Below, in pieces: positions 8,437 through 12,356 of a stretch of 12,356 bases of DNA (position 1 is the first letter of the stretch; the number at the start of each line of letters is the position of its first letter). Location: assembly GCA_021163805.1 (NCBI GenBank), contig JAGGTL010000031.1:1-12356 (forward strand). The letters are read 5' to 3'. The stretch is from Candidatus Aenigmatarchaeota archaeon (GTDB lineage: Archaea > Aenigmatarchaeota > Aenigmatarchaeia > QMZS01). Below the pieces are notes generated by a model. The model saw nothing but the letters and a program-made list of their open reading frames with translations. It had not been told where the DNA came from and ran no database searches. The translations under genes were made by a program, and so were the position numbers.

Positions 8437-8883
8437 ATGAGGAAATTGGATTCATTAATTTTAAAATATAAAAAAAGAGAATTTAACTTACTCACATTGC
8501 TTGAAGAAACCGTAAAAATAAAAGGATATCTTTCTTTTAAGACCTTAAATTATATCAGCGAAAATCTAAAAATCCCACTAGCAAAATTATATGGTGTTGC
8601 AAGTTTTTATTCATTTCTTCCAACTGTGAAAACCGGAAAATACATAATCAGGGTATGCAATGGACCCTCCTGTTATCTGAATGGCTCGCGAGAAGTTCTG
8701 AAAGTACTAAAAAAAGAACTTAAGATAGATTTGGGTCAGACAACAAAAGACGGAAAATTTACTCTTGAATCAGCTTCCTGTATAGGTTGCTGCGATTCAC
8801 CTCCCGCAATTATGATTAACAACAAAATATATAAAAATCTTGATAAAAATAAAATCAGGAATATAATAAAAAAACTGAAATAA
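8437..8883 (+). CDS. hydC: [FeFe]-hydrogenase subunit HydC (NuoE-like 2Fe-2S protein)
   Basis: The 148-residue product is a thioredoxin-fold 2Fe-2S protein of the NuoE/HydC family. The N-terminal helical part holds the family sequence KLYGVASFYSF (50-60). The cluster ligands are C74 and C79 (RVCNGPSC) and C115 and C119 (SCIGCCDSPPA). C118, next to the last ligand, is an additional Cys where the family usually has Ala or a similar residue (CLGAC). The length is typical of a compact NuoE. In complex I and HydABC this cluster sits close to the FMN of NuoF/HydB; its low-potential role in bifurcation is debated. It is the first gene of the operon and hydB begins one base after its stop. ATG 8437 is the only reasonable start and lies directly downstream of the TATA box. 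Confidence 0.92.
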   Translation: MRKLDSLILKYKKREFNLLTLLEETVKIKGYLSFKTLNYISENLKIPLAKLYGVASFYSFLPTVKTGKYIIRVCNGPSCYLNGSREVLKVLKKELKIDLGQTTKDGKFTLESASCIGCCDSPPAIMINNKIYKNLDKNKIRNIIKKLK

Positions 8884-8884
8884 T

Positions 8885-9997
8885 ATGCAGATTTTGAGAA
8901 AATCGGAATGGGAAGGATTTAAAAAAATTTTTGGGATGAGTAGAAAAGAAGTTATAAAAAGGGTTAAAGAATCTGGATTAAAAGGGAAAAGTGGGAGTAA
9001 TTTTCCTACAGGTCTTAAATGGGAATTAATGGGCAAAGGAATAAGATATTTGATTTGTAATGCAGATGAAGGAGAACCTGGAACGTTTAAGGATAGATTC
9101 ATCATGGAAAAAAATCCTTCTCTTCTGATAGAAGGCATTGCAATAGCTTCTTATGCTATGGATGTACATAAAGCTTTTATTTATCTGAGAGGGGAATATT
9201 CTTATATCAAACCAAAACTTGAAAGAGTAATAAAGCAATCCGAGAAATACCTAAAAAAAATAAATCTTAAGATAAATATAAATCTTGGCGCCGGTTCCTA
9301 TCTGTGCGGCGAAGAAACTGCGATTCTTGAATCAATTGAAGGAAAGAGACCTGTTGCGAGGCAGAAACCACCCTATCCTTCTGATGTGGGTTTGTATGGA
9401 GAGCCAACCTGTATAAACAATGTTGAAACTCTTGCAAATGTCCCATTGATTTTTTTAGGAAAATGGAATAACAAATTAGAGCTTTATTCTTTATCTGGAG
9501 ATTTGAAAAATCCCGGAGTTTATGAGATAGAAACCGGAACTAATTTAAAACAAATTGTTTCTCTTGGAAAACCGAAAACGGAACCAAAGGTTATTTATTT
9601 TGGTGCTTCTGGAGGTTGTATCCCTTATAAAAAATTTGAAAATCTATCTGTTAATTGCAAAACCATTTCTGAGCGAGGAGCTATGCTTGGTCCGAGAAGT
9701 CTGATAGTTTGCGGAAAAGACAGAAGCATTGTTGAATTCTCTAAAATAATCACCGAATTCTTCTTGCATGAAAGTTGCGGTTATTGCACTCCTTGCAGAG
9801 AGGGAAATTTTAGAATATGGGAATTACTTAAAAAAATTGAAGAAGGAAATGGAAAAAAATCAGATTTAAAGTTGATGGAAAAACTTGCTCATCACATTGG
9901 CGAAACCTCTTATTGTGCGCTTGGAAGTTCATCAACAACTCACCTAAAGTGCGCAATAAAATATTTCAAGGAGGAATTTTTGAGATTATGCAGATAA
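8885..9997 (+). CDS. hydB: [FeFe]-hydrogenase subunit HydB (NuoF-like, NAD(H)/FMN site)
   Basis: The 370-residue product is the diaphorase subunit, which exchanges electrons with NAD(H) through FMN. It shows the FMN/NADH motif NADEGEPGTFKDR (59-71), YLRGEY (100-105), GAGSYLCGEETA (135-146), GKRPVARQKPP (153-163) and NNVET (178-182). A 4Fe-4S site is formed by C298, C301 and C304 (ESCGYCTPCREG) plus C344 (SYCALGSS). The glycine-rich loop reads GLKGKSGSNFPTGLKW (31-46), whereas the family usually has GLRGRGGAGF, so several FMN-loop residues differ. It starts almost at the NuoF core: it has no N-terminal 2Fe-2S thioredoxin-like domain and no C-terminal two-cluster ferredoxin domain, both present in the roughly 600-residue bifurcating HydB of Thermotoga. 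It follows hydC by one base and overlaps hydA by 10 bases. I infer a NADH-linked role; whether it bifurcates is open. Confidence 0.92.
   Translation: MQILRKSEWEGFKKIFGMSRKEVIKRVKESGLKGKSGSNFPTGLKWELMGKGIRYLICNADEGEPGTFKDRFIMEKNPSLLIEGIAIASYAMDVHKAFIYLRGEYSYIKPKLERVIKQSEKYLKKINLKININLGAGSYLCGEETAILESIEGKRPVARQKPPYPSDVGLYGEPTCINNVETLANVPLIFLGKWNNKLELYSLSGDLKNPGVYEIETGTNLKQIVSLGKPKTEPKVIYFGASGGCIPYKKFENLSVNCKTISERGAMLGPRSLIVCGKDRSIVEFSKIITEFFLHESCGYCTPCREGNFRIWELLKKIEEGNGKKSDLKLMEKLAHHIGETSYCALGSSSTTHLKCAIKYFKEEFLRLCR
9968..9974 (+). promoter_or_regulatory. Shine-Dalgarno sequence of hydA
   Basis: AAGGAGG lies inside the end of hydB, with 13 bases before ATG 9988. It complements the usual CCUCC tail of 16S rRNA. 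The spacing is longer than typical but the match is the best in the operon. Because it lies downstream of the TTG at 9913, it favours ATG 9988 as the start of hydA. hydC and hydB have no such site. Confidence 0.55.
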
Positions 9998-11685
9998 AAA
10001 TAAATGGGAAAGAAGTAAAGGCAAAAGAAGGGGAGACTATTTTGGAAGTCGCAAGAAGAAATAAAATATATATTCCTACCCTTTGTTATCATCCGGATTT
10101 GAAACCTGAAGGGAGATGCAGGGTTTGCCTTGTTGAAGTCAACAAAAAACTTGTTACCTCATGCAATACAAAAGTTGAGAATAAAATGGAAATATTCACA
10201 AACACAAAAAGAGTTCTTGAAGCAAGAAGACTGAATCTGGAATTGCTTTTGAGCAATGTTTCTTATATAAGAAAAGATTTTGAAGTTGCAAAACTTGCAA
10301 AAGAACTGGGAATCAGAAAGATCAGATTTAAAAAATATGTTGATATCTCTAAAGGGCGGGCTCCAATAGAGAAAGATAATCATAAATGCATTTTGTGCGG
10401 CAGGTGCGTTCAGGTTTGTCAGAATATTCAAAAAATAAACAACATAGACTTTGTAAACAGAGGCATATTTACGGAAGCAAACACTCCGTTTAACATTCCT
10501 CTAAAATATTCTCCATGTACTTTCTGCGGGCAGTGCGCTCTGTATTGTCCGGAAAATGCATTGAGAGAGAGGGCATTTAATGAGAAACTTGTTAAATATG
10601 TTGAGAATATGGACTTAGTCAGAGATAACAAATTTTTTATTGTTCAAACCGCTCCATCTATAAGGGCTTCTCTTGGTGAAATATTTGGAATGGAACCAGG
10701 AACCTTGGTTACGGGAAAAATGGTTTCAGCTTTGAGAAAAATAGGTTTTGATAAGGTATTTGATACCGATTTTGGCGCGGATCTTACAATTATTGAAGAA
10801 GCGAACGAATTTGTTGAAAGAATCAAGAAAAATAAAAATTTGCCTTTGATTACTTCATGCTGTCCTTCGTGGATAAAATTCGCCGAAGATACTTATCCTT
10901 TTTTACTAAAAAATATTTCCACCTGCAAATCACCGCAGCAGATGTTTGGCGCAATTGCAAAAACCTATTATGCCAAAAAAATTGGTGTGAAACCTGAGAA
11001 TCTGATTGTTGTTTCCGTAATGCCATGCATTTCAAAAAAATTTGAGGCTGAAAAATTAGAGATGAAATCTGCAGGTTGTCCCGATGTTGATGTTGTTTTG
11101 ACAACAAGAGAACTTGGCAGAATAATTGAAAAAAAGAAAATTAAGTTTGCAAAATTAAAAGATGATGAATTTGACCTGCCTTTTGGACTTTCTTCTGGAG
11201 GAGGAGCAATTTTCGGAGTGACGGGAGGAGTTACAGAATCGGCACTGAGAGTTGCTTATGAACTTCTAACTGGAGAAAAACTGAAAAATGTCGATTTCAG
11301 ACAGGTAAGAGGATTTGAAGGAATTAGAGATGCAAATATAAAAATAAAAAACAAGAATCTAAGAGTTGCAATAGTGCATGGATTAGGTAATATTAGGGAA
11401 ATGATTGAAAGCGGAAGATGGAAAAAATATCATTTTATAGAAATGATGGCTTGTCCTGGAGGATGCATAGGCGGAGGAGGACAGCCAAGACCAACAACAA
11501 AAGAAATCAGAAAAAAGAGAATGGATGCTCTTTACAGACAGGATAAGAACAAGGAAATCAGGGTTGCAAGTCACAATCCGGCAATTAAGAAGATTTATAA
11601 AGAATTTTTGGGAAAACCTCTTGGTGAAAAATCAAAGAAATTACTGCATACAAAATATAAGAAAAGAAGACCGAAGTATTTTTGA
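9988..11685 (+). CDS. hydA: [FeFe]-hydrogenase catalytic subunit HydA
   Basis: This 565-residue product reduces protons to H2 or oxidises H2 at an H-cluster. In order it has: a 2Fe-2S ferredoxin domain (about 1-75; C33, C44, C47, C59); a remnant of the His/Cys 4Fe-4S domain (about 80-108) in which LELLLSN is kept but H-x3-C-x2-C-x5-C is gone; two 4Fe-4S sites (C134, C137, C140, C144 and C177, C180, C183, C187); and the H-cluster domain (about 215-500) with L1 TSCCPSW (C292 ligand, C291 proton relay), L2 MPCISK (C347) and L3 MMACPGGCIGGGGQP (C489, C493). The C-terminal small-subunit-type region runs to YKEFLGKPLGEKS and LLHTKY. DFGADLTIIEEA carries the expected proton-path glutamates. Start: ATG 9988 gives MQIKINGKEV, the normal first strand of the fold, and has AAGGAGG upstream. 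With hydC and hydB it fits group A3-type trimeric enzymes, but it lacks the extra C-terminal domain of Thermotoga HydA. The active site looks fully functional. Confidence 0.96.
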   Translation: MQIKINGKEVKAKEGETILEVARRNKIYIPTLCYHPDLKPEGRCRVCLVEVNKKLVTSCNTKVENKMEIFTNTKRVLEARRLNLELLLSNVSYIRKDFEVAKLAKELGIRKIRFKKYVDISKGRAPIEKDNHKCILCGRCVQVCQNIQKINNIDFVNRGIFTEANTPFNIPLKYSPCTFCGQCALYCPENALRERAFNEKLVKYVENMDLVRDNKFFIVQTAPSIRASLGEIFGMEPGTLVTGKMVSALRKIGFDKVFDTDFGADLTIIEEANEFVERIKKNKNLPLITSCCPSWIKFAEDTYPFLLKNISTCKSPQQMFGAIAKTYYAKKIGVKPENLIVVSVMPCISKKFEAEKLEMKSAGCPDVDVVLTTRELGRIIEKKKIKFAKLKDDEFDLPFGLSSGGGAIFGVTGGVTESALRVAYELLTGEKLKNVDFRQVRGFEGIRDANIKIKNKNLRVAIVHGLGNIREMIESGRWKKYHFIEMMACPGGCIGGGGQPRPTTKEIRKKRMDALYRQDKNKEIRVASHNPAIKKIYKEFLGKPLGEKSKKLLHTKYKKRRPKYF

Positions 11686-11693
11686 TAGAATAT

Positions 11694-11714
11694 ATTTCAT
11701 TTCTTTAATTTTTT
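11694..11714 (+). terminator. T-rich probable terminator after hydA
   Basis: Nine bases after the hydA stop there is a T-rich tract (TTTCATTTCTTTAATTTTTT) without an obvious stem. Archaeal RNA polymerase commonly stops at such oligo-T runs on the coding strand. The general A/T richness lowers certainty. Confidence 0.45.
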
Positions 11715-11901
11715 AGGCGAAGTGAGTATATAACGAACGAAACTATTTAGGTGCTGTTAATAGATTAAGATTCAGAGGAGAAGTGAAGGAGAATGCAACT
11801 TCCTTATTTTTAATTATAAAGTTTTGGCTTTTAAATAAAATGTTATTTGTTTTAACTTCTTTGTCGCCCAAAATACTAGTTAATGTGTCAGTATTTTTGC
11901 T
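11715..11901. other. Convergent intergenic spacer, no gene recognised
   Basis: This is the spacer between hydA and the convergent Cys-rich gene. I see no credible reading frame, tRNA fold or C/D-box signature. The only composition break is a GC-richer segment with AACGAACGAAAC at 11732-11743, and a purine-rich stretch (GAGGAGAAGTGAAGGAGAA) at 11775-11793. Frames that begin here run into the Cys-rich gene on the other strand and look non-coding. Confidence 0.4.
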
Positions 11902-12356
11902 TTATTTACAATCCTCGGGGCAATTGCATTTGCTTTCAAATTTCTCATCGCATATCCCGTCACCGCAGGCAAGGCATATTCCTGCATAACCTCCCCCTCC
12001 GTATTTCTCGAATAAATTTGTGCAGTTTTCATCAAAGTATTCCTTTTGAAGCCTATGTTTTAATCCCTTGCAGCATTGAATGCTCATATCGTCTCCCGGG
12101 AAAAAGATTGGTATTTCGCCGTGCTCTTTGCATTTGAAATCCTTACAGTCCTTAGGGCAATTACATCCATTCTCTCCTTTTCCGCAAATTCCATTGCCGC
12201 ATTTAATGCATATTAATTGTTGACCCGATGAACCCGAAATAGATTTGCAACTACCATCTTCTTGCATTTCATAGTTCCATCTCGGAGATAAGCCAACGCA
12301 GCATTTATTTCCATCATTTGGAAACAAAGTGCCTCCTTCCGGAATACACTTTTTGC
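11902..12356 (-). CDS. Cys-rich two-repeat secreted-type protein (N-terminal part outside window)
   Basis: The minus-strand frame is open from the right edge to TAA at 11902-11904, giving about 150 residues of the C-terminus. A TTG at 12327 is not the start, because the codons before it read KKCIPEGGT, completing the first repeat. Two tandem units occur (12145-12354 and 11908-12144). Each runs: Cys, a G-E/x-P loop, a Cys-Cys-x-Gly-Leu motif (KCCVGL; QCCKGL), a variable part with one Cys, then C-x2-CG-[N/D]-GIC with CNCPxDC at the end. The Cys count is even and regular, so extracytoplasmic disulfide bonding is likely. I know this motif as common in DPANN archaea and candidate-phyla bacteria, with no assigned function. 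No signal peptide or membrane segment is visible here; it would be upstream. It is convergent to hydA, so probably unrelated to the hydrogenase. Confidence 0.8.
   Translation of the reverse strand, partial: KKCIPEGGTLFPNDGNKCCVGLSPRWNYEMQEDGSCKSISGSSGQQLICIKCGNGICGKGENGCNCPKDCKDFKCKEHGEIPIFFPGDDMSIQCCKGLKHRLQKEYFDENCTNLFEKYGGGGYAGICLACGDGICDEKFESKCNCPEDCK
11908..12354 (-). repeat. Tandem Cys-rich domain repeat, two units
   Basis: Unit one ends with CGNGICGKGENGCNCPKDC and unit two with CGDGICDEKFESKCNCPEDC. Both have the CCxGL motif about 45-50 residues before that ending. The units are roughly 70-79 residues long. Differences between them show old duplication. Unit two carries a Gly run (YGGGGYAG) before its ending that unit one lacks. 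Confidence 0.7.

Noticed and set aside
9913..9987. Upstream TTG start for hydA, adding 25 residues
   Set aside because: The added residues overlap the hydB C-terminus, match nothing in the ferredoxin fold, and lie before the Shine-Dalgarno sequence. ATG 9988 starts exactly at the first strand of the domain.
8437..11685. Complex I (nuoE-nuoF-nuoG) as the identity of the operon
   Set aside because: The third gene carries all three H-cluster motifs (TSCCPSW, MPCISK, MACPGGC), which NuoG lacks, and no other nuo gene is present.
11783..12137. Two plus-strand frames in and beyond the spacer after hydA
   Set aside because: They overlap the clearly protein-like Cys-rich gene on the other strand and show no coding pattern of their own.
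12325..12327. TTG as start of the Cys-rich protein
   Set aside because: The codons upstream continue the repeat unit (KKCIPEGGT) to the window edge, so the gene is truncated by the window.
1..12356. CRISPR arrays, transposons, tRNA or rRNA genes
   Set aside because: I looked for regularly spaced repeats, transposase motifs, terminal inverted repeats and tRNA-like folds and saw none.

Overview
This window looks like a piece of an AT-rich archaeal genome, most likely a DPANN-type archaeon (Pacearchaeota/Woesearchaeota-like) or a close relative. The grounds are: a good archaeal TATA box just before a probably leaderless start; very dense N-glycosylation sequons in a giant surface protein, which stop after its membrane anchor; a single-domain KaiC-like ATPase; a Cys-rich secreted-type repeat protein with a motif I associate with DPANN and candidate-phyla genomes; and short intergenic gaps with overlapping starts and stops. 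The lineage is an inference, because the window has no rRNA, tRNA or ribosomal protein gene.

Layout. (1) Positions 1-7268, plus strand: a giant glycosylation-rich membrane-anchored protein whose reading frame enters from the left edge, translationally coupled (ATGA overlap) to a small membrane protein. The small protein shares the large one's membrane-proximal helix, NWKK anchor and cytoplasmic coiled coil without gaps, so the two are probably paralogous partners of one cell-envelope assembly. (2) 7265-7448: a short stretch with a possible frameshifted small reading frame. (3) 7449-8288, minus strand: a single-domain KaiC/RadA-superfamily ATPase with intact Walker motifs, function unknown. 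(4) 8289-8436: a divergent promoter region. (5) 8437-11685, plus strand: a compact three-gene [FeFe]-hydrogenase operon in the order hydC (NuoE-like), hydB (NuoF-like), hydA (H-cluster catalytic subunit). (6) 11686-11901: a T-rich probable terminator and an unassigned spacer. (7) 11902-12356, minus strand: the C-terminal part of a Cys-rich two-repeat protein that enters from the right edge.

How the parts work together. The three hyd products would form a soluble NAD(H)-linked [FeFe] hydrogenase: HydB (FMN, NADH site, one 4Fe-4S) with HydC (2Fe-2S) passes electrons to or from HydA (2Fe-2S, two 4Fe-4S, H-cluster). It would make H2 from NADH in a fermentative cell, or oxidise H2. All H-cluster ligands are present. 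The complex is reduced, however: the His/Cys-ligated 4Fe-4S site of HydA has lost all its ligands, HydB is only the NuoF core without the accessory Fe-S domains of bifurcating HydB, and the glycine-rich FMN loop of HydB is altered. This minimal archaeal hydrogenase is the most interesting system here. No HydE, HydF or HydG maturase gene lies in the window. The surface-protein pair and the hydrogenase show no obvious functional link.
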